Shown: piece by piece, positions 10,985-22,857 of the stretch
How positions within the stretch are numbered: position 1 is the stretch's first letter
How the letters are laid out: every line of letters starts with the position of its first letter
Assembly (NCBI GenBank): GCA_014058105.1
Contig: JACGCM010002784.1
Span: 1 to 64,000, forward strand
Source of the DNA: Kingdonia uniflora
Lineage: Eukaryota > Streptophyta > Magnoliopsida > Ranunculales > Circaeasteraceae
Direction: 5' to 3'
Length of the DNA: 64,000 nucleotides
Program-made: the position numbers and the translations under genes
Notes under the pieces: model-generated
Database searches by the model: none
Seen by the model: the letters and a program-made list of their open reading frames with translations, nothing else
Told to the model about the DNA's origin: nothing

Positions 10985-13900
10985 TTTGCACAGATATTTC
11001 TTCTCCAAAGTATATTTGCCCAGGGTCGAATGCTTGAGTATATTGTTGACATCGAAAGCTATATGGATGGCTACTACAAGACTGATGCCAAGATCGTCCA
11101 AGTTGACGAAATGAATGAAGAAAAATACTTATACTTCGTCGAGTCTCAGACAATCAACAACTCCAACAGGTCCAAGCATAGGCGTGTTGGACAATGCCAT
11201 GATCTGACAATGATAGATAAAGAAGCTCGCTTGTTACCAGAATCCAGTAATCGACGAGCTGGGATTTCTTTTGAAGACTGTGACGTTCATCACGTCAATT
11301 TTCTGTTCCATGATGCACTTGTGATCATGTTAAAAATGAAGAACATAGTTCTACATACGATGATGGTAGATACCGGCAGCAACATCGAACTAATTTTCCA
11401 GAGCACAATCGACCAAATGGGCTTAACAGACAAGGTCGAACCGAGTGATATCAATGTTTCTGGATTCAATGGCTCTAAGGAAGAACGTGTGGGGAAAATC
11501 ACACTTCCCATCACAGCCAGACCAATCATACTTGACGTGGTCTTTTATGTCATCAAGGCCAAATTCCGTTACATGGGCATCATGGGACGACCATAGTTAC
11601 TTAACATGAAAGCTATTCCCTCCACCTATCATTAGGCATTAAGATTTGACTAAAAATGAGGAATCTACAAAATCGAAGGAAGCCTGAAATTGCCCCGAGC
11701 TTGCGATAATACTATTTCCATTGAAACTAAGCCAACCACTCCTGCATAGAAATTACAACAGTCAATTCCAGCAGAACCTCAGTTGTTAAACGTCAAACCC
11801 ATAGAGTACGTCGAGATCAGTGGCACGCAATGAGGAACTCACATTGGAACACTCTTGAGCATGGAGGAACGTTCAAATCTCATACAATTCCTCACAGATA
11901 ATAGTAACGTCTTTGCATGGACATTTCATGAAATACTAAGGATCGATCCCTCTATAGCATGCCACAAGCTAGGGTTGAAAGATAAAATAGAACCGGTCAA
12001 ACAAAAGCATTGAACTCTAGGATCAAGGCTGTGAGATGAAGTGAATAAATAAATCGACAAATTGATCGAGGTCAGTTTTATTCGCAAAGCTATCTATCCA
12101 GACTGGATCTCGAACAACATCGCAGTCCCAAAGAAGAATGGAAATATTAGAGTCTGTGTTGATTTCACGGACCTCAACTGACATACCCCGAAAGATAGCT
12201 TTCCTCTTCCGATCATCAATCGACTGCTTAATTCTACGGCCGGGCACGAACTTCACTCAATGATGGACGCTGCATCTGGATATAATCAGATACCACTTCT
12301 TCCTGAAGATCAAGACAAGACTTCATTCATCACTGAACAAGGTCTATATTGCTATAAAGTCATGCCGTTCGGCCTGAAAAATGTCAGCGGTACCTATCAA
12401 AGATTGATGACACAGATGTTCAATGACCATCTCTGTAAAATAATGGAAGTCTATATTAATGATATGCTCTGCAAAAGTCTCAAGAGAGAGGACCATCTTA
12501 CAGATTTGCGAGCAACTTTCAAGATTTTACGATCTTATAAGATGCGTTTAAATCCCGATAAGTGCCAGTTCGGCGTTCAATCCGGAAATTTTTTGGGCCA
12601 TCTAATAAACAAAAGAGGGATTGAAGCCGATCCATCAAACGTACGAGCTCTCTTAGCTATGCCTTCACCAAAGACAAAGAAGGACGTTCAGAAGCTAGAC
12701 GTAAAGATTGCTACACTAAACAGATTCGTATCCAAGTCTTCTGACAGATGTCGACCTTTATTTGATCTGCTAAAATGAGGTACATTGCGAGGAATATTAA
12801 AAAAAGATCATGAGATCAAATAGACGGATCAATGCGAAGCGGCTTTCCTCAAACTCAAATGTTATTTGGGCAAACCACCAATTATGAGCACACTAGCAGA
12901 TGGTGAAGAACTCACAATCTAGCTAGCTATCACGGATACATCTCTCAGTTCCGTTCTTCTCCGACTCAAAGAAAGGACTGAATAACCAGTCTATTTTATC
13001 AGCAAAACTCTAACTTCCGCTGAAACAAGATACACCAAAATCGAGAAGCTTCTTCTCGCTCTCGTCTATGCATCCCATAAATTAAAATAGTACTTCCAAG
13101 CTCATACTATTCGTGTTTTGGTGAACTATCTACTCCGTAAAATCTTATCCAAGAGCAAAAAATCTCGGCGTATCCAACAATGGTCAGTAACCCTCGGAGG
13201 GCACGATATACATTTTGAACCACGTCATTCTGAAAAAGGTCAAGCCGCAGCAGATTTTCTAGTAGACTTTCCTATAGAGGATCCTGATTGAGAAGAAGAT
13301 TTTATTGGTCGAAAAGATGAATCGCTCACAGACAAGCCATAAGATAAATCAGATTGGGTAACAAAGAAGGGTTGGCAATTTTTGACCGGCAGCTCCGTCG
13401 GACCTGCTGGATCAAGAATTGGGATTGTCTTTATTACTCCTTCCAATGATCTGCTCGAAAAATCCATTTGCCTCAATTTTGAAGCATCCAATAATGAGGC
13501 AGAATATGAGGCATTAATTCATGGCTTGGGCATGACACTCACACTAGGTGTAGCAGAGCTCTCTATCTTCACAGATTCGTTACTAATCGTCAATAATTAC
13601 ACAGGCGTATATCAAACCAATGGGAGAATGGTCGACTATGCTGATGCAGTGGTCGAACGAATGGGCAAATTTCAGATAATTTCTTTGGAGCATTTCCAAA
13701 GGGGGAAAAATAGACATGCAGATGCACTCGCTTACCTTGCTGGTATCCTTAGATCAGAAGCTCATTACTTAAAAATTGACATCATTTCTAACCCCAGTAT
13801 TAACTCCATCATGTCCAATACCATTAATATTGGGGGCAGCGAGGAGGCCGAAGATGATTAGAGACAGCCTTTCATTACATACATCAGACTTCAAAATAAA

Positions 13901-15137
13901 TTCGACGGTCCACTTCCTGAGGATCCTACAAAGCGGCGGAGATTAATTGACAATTCTCAAAGATACATTGTTCAGGACAATCTTCTATGTAAAATTTCGG
14001 TCACTGGTCCATACCTCTTTAGTCAATCTGACAAAGAAGCACAACAATTCTTATACGATCTACACGAAGGCATGTGCGGATCTCATGCAGCAGGACGATC
14101 TCTTGTAAATAGTGCTTTAACTCAAGGAATGATTTGGCCTAAGATGAAAGTACAGGCATTCAAATATGCTCGCATGTGTGATGTTTGTCAGCGGCATGGA
14201 CCTAAAATGCAAGCTCCAGCACTCAAAATACACTCGAGCTAAGTTACTTGGCCATTCAGACGATGAGCTCTCGATCTCGTAGGAGAGTTTCCTAGAGCAC
14301 CAGGTAAACGAAAACATTTGTTGGTCGCTACAGATTACTTCACTAAATGGGTAGAAGCAGTCCCGCTCTGTCAAACCCGAGAAGACGAAGTCATCAGATT
14401 TATCTGAGTGAACATTATTATCCGATTCGGCATACCACACCTCATCAGAATTGATAATGGACCACAGTTCGTTGGCTCCAAAGTCGTCGCATTCCTCAAT
14501 GAGCACAATATCATTCATTCCCCATCCAATCCTTATTATCCATAGGGAAACAGACAAGCTAAGATTACTAATCAAACTATTGTGGATTGCATCAAGAAGC
14601 GTTTAGACAACAAAAAAGGGAACTGGGTGAACGAGTTGCCACATGTACTTTTGTCCTACCAAACAACTCCCAGAATAGCAACAGGCTGTACTCCGTTTTT
14701 ACTGGCCTACGGGACTGAAACCATCCTTCACTCAATATCATCATCCAATTGGTGATCACGAGATGACAAAAGAAGAAAATGAGCTTCAGATCGCATGCAA
14801 TCTGATTTTGATCGAAGAAACATGTGATAGAGCCCTCGTTAATCTTAGAAGATATCTGCTTGCATTGTCTCAATCCTATAACAAGCGTGTTCGATACCAA
14901 AAATTTAAAGTTAAGGACCTCGTTCTCAGGGAAATCCCACAACATCGCAAAGCACCTAATGCTGGAAAGCTAGAAGACAATTGGGAAGGTCTGTTTATCG
15001 TAAAACTTATGCCATGTTCAATACATCTCATTACCGTCGCTTATTGGGTTAATGAATTCAACCTATTCGAGACACTATACAGCTATTTAACATTCATTGC
15101 ATCTCTTTTCGGTTGCTTATTGACTTGTTCAATTTGA
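10985..15137 (+). pseudogene. Tat pol: protease, RT, two RNases H, integrase
   Basis: Frame 2 relative to gag, shifting to frame 3 near 14740. Protease: VDTGSN at about 11367, catalytic Asp kept. RT: DAASGYNQI at 12263, MPFGLKN at 12363, and active-site motif YIND at 12452-12463, where YVDD-type is expected, so one Asp is Asn. RNase H1: 12900-13100. Second, archaeal-type RNase H: 13380-13760, with EASNNEAEYEAL and FTDSLL; the first Asp is replaced. Integrase: 14040-14730, with zinc-finger-like CDVCQRHG, ALDLVGEF and IDNGPQF; the third acidic residue is Lys (14561). Stops at 12776, 12823, 13087, 14240, 14268, 14406 and 14544. Confidence 0.88.
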
Positions 15138-15453
15138 CCTATGCAAAAGAGAATACAACATCGCTCCAGTCATATCTCTCTACATGGTCGTTTATTGGTT
15201 TACCCAATTCGACAATTCATAAAGATAACAAAAGCAAAAACATTTGTTTACTAAATGTTTGACATTTTTTCTACAAAAAAGACATATTTACACTCTGTCT
15301 AATTACAGTTAACTATTCTTCTCGCTTCGGGCGTACAACATTCAAACTTTCCCCAGGCCCAGACGAAAGTTAGGCAGGGAAAGGTATAGCAGTATCAACT
15401 TCAATAGGAGATGGATTCAACAGCTTCGTAACTCTCGGCATCAGATTATCTAT

Positions 15454-15963
15454 TTAAGATAGCCGCGTTAGATACATATCGTACTCCATACCGTGATCAG
15501 GCGAAGCAGCCAAAATCGAATTACGCTCTTGCCACAATTTTTCTACATCAGCATGCAACATAGCCATAGTGCGTAATGCAGCATTATTTGCAGTTAACAG
15601 CATAGCTTCACCAAACTCGGTCTTCACTTTGTCTAGTATGTCGTCAAGATCCTTGTATCGATCTTCTAGAATCTTTTTCTCCTGCAGTAACGAATCCTTA
15701 TATTGCTTCGTTATCTGCACACTACGCCCCATCTCCTCCTTCAGACGTTTCAACTTATCACACACCTTCTGAGAATACTTATTTTCGTCGACTGCAGCAT
15801 CTACTACCTCGATTACCACCTGTAGAGCCTGCCCAGACGCCGTTTGATCCAAAGCTGACAATACCCGTTTTCCTCTAGGTCGTCGACTTTTCAAGGTCGA
15901 CGTACCCGCATCACAGACATAAATCTTTATCACCTCATCAAAAACAGACCCAAAAGTTTCCAT
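15454..15963 (-). pseudogene. Antisense ORF in Tat 3' region, C-terminal coiled-coil part
   Basis: A 169-codon frame opposite to gag-pol, between integrase and 3' LTR. It encodes a long predicted coiled coil (KVCDKLKRLKEEMG, then QEKKILEDRYKDLDDILDKV) after a basic patch (KSRRPRGKR). It probably joins the upstream frame at 16003-16203. A third frame reads through the gap (ENVDVLKKFLQYKKG), so one-base shifts near 15950 and 16015 would link them. Some Tat elements carry an antisense ORF here, for example maize Grande. I recognise no conserved domain. Role unknown. Confidence 0.55.
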
Positions 15964-16002
15964 CTAAACCTTTTTTATACTGCAAAAATTTCTTCAACAC
16001 GT

Positions 16003-16203
16003 CTACATTCTCGAGATACCTAAAAAATTGCCCAGTCTCAATCTCCACATGCAATTCCCCATCCTCCCCAACTGATCAGTCGACATATCAACAGCAATGG
16101 TACCACTCTCCTCTATATCATCTATAGTCCTACCAGACGATGATGATTCTTCACTCGAAGATGCAACCATTTTACTATCGGGTTTCAAATTTTTAACACG
16201 CAT
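16003..16203 (-). pseudogene. Antisense ORF in Tat 3' region, N-terminal part
   Basis: Begins ATG at 16201-16203, immediately after a TATGTGCTAG splice-acceptor-like sequence. It encodes a basic start (MRVKNLKPDSK), a serine run (SSSEESSSSGR) and an acidic segment (DDIEESG). It is in the same frame as 15454-15963 but separated by a stop at 16000-16002. The start choice rests on the acceptor and the lack of an upstream in-frame ATG. Together with the downstream part it would give roughly 245 residues. No family recognised. Confidence 0.45.
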
Positions 16204-16372
16204 CTAGCACATACAAGAAAAGACTATTCAGTGTTTTGCAATAAAATAGGCCTTATCCCTCAGCCACACCCAACAAGTCATCAATCTACCAAGCAGGCAA
16301 CTATATTCTAATATGGCATTCAACAGACACACTATTTACCACAACAGAAAAGATGGAAGCAGATGTACTAAC
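16204..16372 (-). other. Candidate intron of the antisense gene
   Basis: On the minus strand the donor is AAGTGCAG|GTTAGT (GT at 16372-16371) and the acceptor TGTGCTAG|ATG (AG at 16205-16204). The 169-bp length is normal for a plant intron. Exon 1 (about 16373-16540) would be a 5' UTR containing one short upstream ORF (MSSIVV). Confidence 0.4.
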
Positions 16373-16560
16373 CTGCACTTGAAGAACACCAGTCGTCGAC
16401 TCCGATCACCACTTGCACCTCAGACGTCAAAACTTTGTTCTTTTTAGGAAGATCACACAACAATGGAAGACATCGTTCAAAGTTTGAAGACTTTCTCTCT
16501 CTAGAAATGCTCCTTCCTCTCTCTGTAAATGAATGTGGCCTATGAGAGAGAGAAATACGA

Positions 16561-16571
16561 GTTTTTATATT
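16561..16571 (-). promoter_or_regulatory. TATA box candidate of the antisense gene
   Basis: Minus strand AATATAAAAAC, followed about 15-45 bases downstream by CT/GA-rich sequence (TCTCTCTCTC, AGAGAGAGG) typical of plant 5' UTRs, then the candidate intron. Confidence 0.4.
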
Positions 16572-16639
16572 ATCACTTGGTTTCTGAAATGGTAGATCTT
16601 TGGGACACACGTCATCATCCTCTCTCCTAACAGGCACGT

Positions 16640-17752
16640 CTTTTTATTTGCTCTCATCATGATTTCTAGAGTAACGTGTTCTGTTATCACGTCTATCTCT
16701 ATCCTCTGCCATTATTAAATACAAGGACTCACTGCCGAAGAAGAATTGTCCAGATCATACAGCACGATTTCTTGCGTACAACAACAACCTTCTACGGTTG
16801 CGCAAACCTGCTGCACCTTTTATTGCATGATTCTAGTTCAAAACCCTAATACAGTTTTTACAGCTGTCACTTACCCCACTTTTGAGCAAACAGAAGCACA
16901 AAATCAGACATAAATCCTGCCATGATTATATTTCATTCAATTTATCTCACAAATATAGAAAGTGATGACAAAGCGACCTCAATACAAACAAGTTGTTTTA
17001 ATATGGTCATGCATCCGACCTTGCATATAATTATAGACGGATGGTTTTCTTTACCACATGGACTAATTTCCCCACCAGCAGCTCTCCCATCCTCTTCAAC
17101 AAGCGTATCCAGTGCGATTTCTTGAACTACTGCCCCACGCAAAAGTTCGTAAAACACCCCACATCAGAAATGACGTTCAGCAGCTTCGATAGCAATCCTA
17201 CCTTCACTGGCATATTCAAGAAGTTGTGACCAAGTTCTCAAAATGATCAACAGTTATTCAAGTTCTCTATGACAATACTCCCACAACGAGACCCTATATG
17301 GAGCTTAAAAGATATCATGAATTTATCATCATAACAGACATGACAACAATATATTTCAACAAGGCAACAAGGATATAACATGATCTACGCAGTTCAAATA
17401 CACTTCATCCAACTCAGCAACAATTTGATCTACATATTTTCAACCTATGTCATCTTTGACTAGTTCGATAACTGTTCCACAGTGTCCTACTATAGTTCAT
17501 TCAAGCAGTTTGAAACACTTATAAGATAAGATAATAAAGTTTAAATTTATTATTCAAGACAAACAAATTACATGGAAGAATACTTCAGTCAGTTCAAAAA
17601 TCAAGATTACAAGTTCTACAGACAAATATTTCTTTTACAAAGAATAGCCCACTTTACACATGACAGTGTAACACTTGAGCAGACACAATGGCTGGCCCAG
17701 CAGAAGAACGCAAAGCCCAAGAAATAGAACTGAAGCTAGGTAAAGGATAAAG
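16640..17752. mobile_element. Tat 3' non-coding region
   Basis: Belongs to the Tat element. It contains only short, unconserved open frames on both strands. I see no domain, hairpin or tandem repeat. Confidence 0.5.
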
Positions 17753-17977
17753 TTATTCCCACCACTCCTCCCTAACCCCACCATCTCCGCAGCCACTCAA
17801 AACGAAGGACCACCTCCACCAATACAACACCCAATCCTTCGCAGGGTATCGAAAGTACTTCTCAGACGACTTCCCCGCCTTCTCATCATCCGCCACCCCC
17901 TCATCCTCTGCATGCATCCGCAGATAGGCCCGACGATGATAATCATCCTCTGCCTCCTCTACTTCATTCAATGTCAT
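17753..17977 (-). other. Possible second antisense exon in Tat 3' region
   Basis: GC-richer than its surroundings, with an open frame of 74 codons (MTLNEVEEAEDDYHRRAYL, then KSSEKYFRYPAKDW). Composition favours coding, but no homologue is recognised. The second Tat copy retains only its first few codons (about 1570-1620), so conservation cannot be judged. Confidence 0.25.
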
Positions 17978-18162
17978 CCCAAGAAAAGTTGGAGGAACAG
18001 GGATTAGAGCTGGCAGAGAAAGACTTTGGTTACCAAAATAAAGAGTTTAAAGATTCATCATCTTGCTCTGAACTCTCTCCTTATAAGCCTGACGATGAGC
18101 AGTCACCATCACTATTACTTATGCAAATCCAGACGAATGATAGGATAAACCAAGATGAATAG
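17971..18162 (+). CDS. Small ORF before the Tat 3' LTR
   Basis: 63 codons opening MSSQEKLEEQGLELAEKDFG. The fragment copy at about 1613 opens MTSHKKLEEQGLELAEKD, so the N-terminal frame is kept between copies, while the C-terminal half is shifted there. It may be a terminal piece of the 3' region only. No known domain. It overlaps the minus-strand frame by a few bases. Confidence 0.3.
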   Translation: MSSQEKLEEQGLELAEKDFGYQNKEFKDSSSCSELSPYKPDDEQSPSLLLMQIQTNDRINQDE

Positions 18163-18388
18163 TTAAAGTAACTGGTCATAATTTTTTATATAGCAGCAGC
18201 ATTTAAATGCAAGCCACCACTTCCAAGAAAGTCTTTATCACAAGCACAGATCTCCAGTATCATTTTTGGGAGACCCAATAGTTAAAACAATTATTCTTCC
18301 AGATACCTAGGAAACCATCAATACAGCATTAAAAGCAACTGGAATTCTCAACCAACACCACTCAAGACACACGTTTCTCTTGCCAGTG

Positions 18389-18404
18389 GCAGAGAGGGGG
18401 CAAT
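18389..18404 (+). promoter_or_regulatory. Polypurine tract of Tat element
   Basis: GCAGAGAGGGGGCAAT immediately before the LTR start TGTAAGGG. The equivalent GAGAGGGGGGTAG precedes the LTR at 2040. It would prime plus-strand synthesis. Confidence 0.8.
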
Positions 18405-19084
18405 TGTAAGGGCTTATTTTTAATCCTCCTACTAAGCCCGATATTCGAGCTCACATAGTTCGTATAAATATACTTATAACCAACCAAGGACTGAGAGCAA
18501 GCAGATTACAATATAGATGACCTCACCTACAGTTCGAGGATATTGAAGCATCTAGTAACATTGCACTGCAGAAGGTACTCAGATATCTACCAACAGATCG
18601 CATACATATGACATTCGCTAGAAATTGCATCTTCACCAGCAGTCTGAAGTTGTAGCTAAGATCATCAAGAGATCCGTTACAAGATCGACAAGTATCAGAT
18701 AACAAGACGTTACAAGAGACTTCATAAAAGACTCATCAAACCTGATATTGTAACGTTCCTAATTAAAGCAATAACGATCATATTATAAGACCTATAAAAA
18801 GAGACCTGGAGATCATGATCCAGTACGGCTATTATAACTTACAGAACTCTTAGAGAAAGTCACCCCTACAAAAACTCAGATATTCAACCTCTTTCTCTTT
18901 GTAATGGATAACATCTATATAAATATTATTCTTTCATAAATCCTCAGGAAAGGTCATAGTTTTTAACCCATTCAAGGGTTTTCTACGCTAAACTTGTGTT
19001 AATTGCTTCTAGTTCCTAGTCAATATTCTATATTTCAAGGGTGTAAGGCATTATCATCGTCCAATACTAAAATATGCCATTACA
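18405..19084 (+). repeat. 3' LTR of full-length Tat element
   Basis: 680 bp, TGTAAGGG to CATTACA, with TATA-like CCTATAAAAAGAG near 18790. It is followed by ATAAT, the right copy of the target repeat, and then by the rest of the family B LTR. Confidence 0.9.
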
Positions 19085-20070
19085 ATAATAAATTTGTGTA
19101 GGTTGGTTTTCAAGTAAAGAAAATAAAATGTAATAAAATATGAGTTTTATGAGTCGAAGTGGGAACCAAGGGTTAGATTCCACTCCACCCTTTGTACATG
19201 TGAGATAGCATAAATAAGTAGAGTAAATTATGAGTTTCCGTATCGCATATCCTTGGTCGGGCATATATAATACATCAAAAGATAAAAGAGATTTATGATT
19301 GGGAACTACACATAAACTACCTTATTCAACCATGGTCCGGTTGATAAGAGCGGGTTATGTTCTCTTCTTCATGTTCTAAACCATCTTGTAATGGTCATAC
19401 AAGATGGTTTCCTTAGATTATTTACTTCCTCGAGTTCAAGCTATGGTCAAGCTAGGATCGTAGGAAGAAGAATATTCATTAAAATGAAAGAAGAGAAAGT
19501 AACTAGTCTAGTTATACAATGCTATTCTATACTAAGGCTAAATTGGGTGGAGCTTCATCGTGCCTCGGTTAAGAAGATTAGGTATTCATCTCTTTGATCA
19601 TTGCCATATTACTTTCTTAAAAGAAATTGACAATGGAAAGAAATAAAGAAGAACCTTTATTGCTATAAACTTTGATTTACACTCTCCGAGTTGATCCCTC
19701 ATGGGTTGGATTCCCATCCTATTTATAGAGTATAAGAAGGGTTACAAAATATCACCATTAATATAAAATCCCCTAAATAATTCCTAAAATCATGCATAAA
19801 TATTACAACTCATGAGAATAATATCTATATTTAATTCTCTTCAATGGGCTTTCATGCATGGGCCTTTGGTTGACAACTTCAAATAAGAATCATTGTTGGA
19901 GTGCATCACCCTTGTTTTTTGTTAAAAACTAGAAAAATATACAACTTGTTTATCATGTGACCGATTTCTATAAATACAAACAAAAACACTATTAGTGTCA
20001 CATTTATTTAATAAATGAATAAGTAGATATAAATTTAGGAGTTGTACACGTAAATATTACGTGTCTTTCA
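19085..20070 (-). repeat. 5' LTR (family B), part 2 of 2
   Basis: Continues 8725-8862; together about 1124 bp. On the minus strand it starts TGAAAGACACGTAA at 20070. It has a TATA region (CTATAAATAGGA complement near 19720), the hairpin at 19378-19410 and a W-box-like TTGACC nearby. It borders directly on the leader of the plus-strand Athila-like element. Confidence 0.85.
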
Positions 20071-20441
20071 TGGGATTTCATCACCCAACGGATAGGTGTA
20101 CCAGACCGGGGTACAAATATTGGTTCGTAGGATACGGGCCCAGCCTAGCGCGCGTAAAATGCTGGTTACAGGTTTGCTGACATACGATATTAAATACATT
20201 TCTGAGTGCTGACGTACGATAAGGCAACTCGTTCGGGCGTGAGGGTTGAACATATACTTTAAGCTAGTACTAACACAATGATGCAGGGGAGTGTAAGAAC
20301 CAAATCCTTCCCTTTTGTGAACATAAAAGAATATAGGGGAGACTTGCTTATTACTTCTTAAAAAAATGTTTAAGTGTTAGATTGTAGGTTTGATTGATTG
20401 TTTACTGTATCGGGTGCTGATTTTTTTTATCTCATATTAGT

Positions 20442-21613
20442 TTGTGCATGATCAATTGGACACGTGGAAAAAAATGTTTAGGAAGCTTACCGGAACCTTT
20501 GCCGATTTACGGGCCACCACCTCAGCCTAAGCAGAGAGGGCGACAACCTCGCTCGGTCAATACAATATTGGACTTTAGAGCCACAGTTTGGGAGGAAAGT
20601 GATCCATCTTTAGTTTTCCCAATTTCGGAGGAATGTAATTCATCTAGAGTTGACCCAATTGTACTTATTGTCGGGCTAGAAGTCGAACCCCCAATCATGG
20701 CTGCCGTTAAATCTCTTAGGGACTATTGGACCCCAGTGGTAAGTGATATGCCTTCGTGTATTGTGTTGCCAGCCGTCAAGACAAACCATTATGAAATTAA
20801 GCCTAGTGTGATTCAAATGTTACCTACATTTCATGGGATTAATTCTGAGAGCCCTTATAAGCACGTCCACGAGTTTAAAAAAATATGTGCCCTCTCCAAA
20901 TGCCAATATTTTACTGAGGATTATGTTCGCCTTCGTTTATTCCCATTCTCACTAAAAGGGAAGGCGAGTCATTGGCTTGATTCATTGGCACCAGCATCTA
21001 TTAATTCATGGGATCAATTGGAGACCAAGTTTAAAACCAAATGGTTTTCTATAGGAAAAACCTTCGCTCTTAGAAATACAGTTGTTGAATTTGTTCAAAA
21101 TGAGAGTAAAACCTTTTAGAAGGCATGGGAGAAATATAAAGATTTTCTTTCACAATGTCCTCATCATGGTTTTGAGAAGCAACATTAGGCCCAGATCTTC
21201 TATCCTTAAATAACTTCTTAGAATCATTATAGGCTAGAATCTATGCATAGTGGCAAATTTTATGACCTTGAACCTGTTAGAGCTTATGAGAAGTTTGGGA
21301 CAATAGCTGAGAACTCTTAGCAGTGAGATTTTGATCCACATAGAAATATTTGTACAACCAAAAAAGGTGACTTATACGAAGTAAGTGAGGGAACAACCAT
21401 CAAAGCCCAATTAGATATTCTTACCCGAAAAATTGAGGCTATGGCTACGAATCAATCTAAGGGTAGTGTGAACCAGGTTCAGCAACAGGGTTGCACCGTT
21501 TATTATGATGAAACCCATGTAACTCAAATGTACCCCATGCTTAATGAAATAAATGACAATCGAGAGCAAGTGAATACTTTGAATATTACCTACAAGAGGC
21601 CCTTTGACCCATA
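20442..21613 (+). pseudogene. Athila-like gag, 5' part
   Basis: The open frame begins about 20442 and reads LPEPLPIYGPPPQPKQRGR, then the capsid core: LPTFHGINSESPYKHVHEF, LRLFPFSLKGKASHWLDSL, SWDQLETKFKTKWFSIGKT. These are standard Athila gag motifs. A TAG at 21118-21120 and later stops break it. It resumes as TYKRPFDPY at 21590-21613, where the solo LTR cuts the codon run. It continues after 22858 with KPTWQNHPNF, so the coding sense is continuous across the insertion. Confidence 0.85.
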
Positions 21614-22857
21614 TGATAAGCGCATAATTATGACATTTTTAATATACCCGAACATGTGTTTTAGTTGTCCATTATATTTAATTTTGGGTACTTATGTGCG
21701 TTTGTTTGATTACAGCTATTAGAGATGGATATTTGAAACCAAACTCTTAAAGTCAAGTAAAAGAATCTACAGCAGTTCATAGCACAAAAAGTCAAAGACA
21801 TAATATATTTGGTCTCAAGATTGAAGAAATATATACACAAATATTCTTGGAGAATAAGATCAAAGAATATATTACAACCAAGATCCTTGAAAATATTTTA
21901 TATTGATGATATATACAAGAGTTTCCATGAAGAAATATCTCTAAATCACTTAAGAAAATTATATGTATGAATATTAGGTAATTGGTTATAATATTAGAAG
22001 ATATTATTATGCAAATATTCGTTTGAATTTAATATATAGCTTCTAAATTTGGGTTCCTTCTCCTATAAAAGAAACCCTCCCCCTATTGTAATTGGGCATC
22101 TCATATTGGAGCAAGTTTAGAAGAAATAAAGTCTTAGTTTTATTTAATTGTCTTTTCTCTCTTTTATTTTCTTTTGTAAATAATTAGTTGTTAATGCGAT
22201 GAAGTCTGAGATGAGCGGCTAATCTCCTAGCTAAGGCTAGGATGTGGCCTCTTCTTGGAAAAGCAATAGTTGGTATTAATTAGGTTATAATTAGTTTTCT
22301 CTTAGTACTTCGTGATTGATAAGTTAGTACATTATATCGAAGGCTTGACCATAGCTTTGGTTTGGTGTACAATAACTTTGGATACAAACAAGTGCTACTA
22401 ACCGTAGACTTGACTTGGAAATCTAAACAAGAGGATACACTAGAGAACTCACTCAAGCCTAGCCATGGTTGAGTTGATAATTCTCTAAGATACTTTTCAC
22501 CATCACTTAATAGTATAACCACTAAATGCTTGACCATAGATTTAGTGGTTTATTTTACAACATCGTATGTGTCTTAACATGAACATATGATGGGTGGAGA
22601 TATTAGGATCTAGTTGAATATTGATTAATGCTTTTAAAGGAAGAGGCCTAGTCTGATCCTTAGCTCTCTCTCATAAGTTTTATAATTAGTTTTTACTTCT
22701 TCTTCGTAGATTTATCTCTTATAAAATCATAATTCAGCCTAGAAAGTATATGTTTTCCCAAACCCCTTAGTGGATTCGATCCCACTCATCCATACTACAA
22801 TTCGACAACCGTACTTTGATCGGGTATTTTGCTAAAGGCACTAAAAACCTCTTATCG
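21614..22857 (+). repeat. Solo LTR (Athila-like family A) inside gag
   Basis: Starts TGATAAGCGCATAATTATG and ends CTCTTATCG, where other copies end in TCA. 1244 bp, the same as 25828-27071. Flanked by perfect CCATA repeats (21609-21613, 22858-22862). It has TATA-like CTCCTATAAAAG near 22070. No internal region remains, so it arose by LTR-LTR recombination. It contains the hairpin at 22517-22550. Confidence 0.92.
22517..22550. repeat. Hairpin in family A LTR
   Basis: AACCACTAAAT, 12-base loop GCTTGACCATAG, ATTTAGTGGTT: a perfect 11-bp stem. Related sequences occur in the other family A LTRs at about 26136-26172 and 36640-36665. The loop carries TTGACC. Confidence 0.75.

Larger units (their letters stand above)
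8863..19084 (+). mobile_element. Full-length Tat-clade Ty3/gypsy retrotransposon
   Basis: Two 680-bp LTRs (8863-9542, 18405-19084) open TGTAAGGG and end TTACA. A primer site follows the first, and a polypurine tract precedes the second. Order: gag, protease, RT, RNase H, a second archaeal-type RNase H, integrase. The second RNase H marks the Tat clade. Flanking five-base repeats are ACAAT and ATAAT, one mismatch. It split a family B LTR. All protein genes carry stops or frameshifts, so it is not autonomous now. A 3.3-kb 3' region holds an antisense gene-like unit. Confidence 0.92.

Noticed and set aside
10815..11153. 112-codon minus-strand open frame
   Set aside because: Opposite the gag/pol joint of the Tat element. 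No motif, and the plus-strand frame is supported by family similarity.
14117..14575. 152-codon minus-strand open frame
   Set aside because: It lies exactly opposite the Tat integrase, which has clear motifs. No motif on this strand; a shadow frame.
10985..15137. Possible endogenous pararetrovirus
   Set aside because: LTRs, integrase and the second RNase H show an LTR retrotransposon. No movement-protein or coat-like region was seen.
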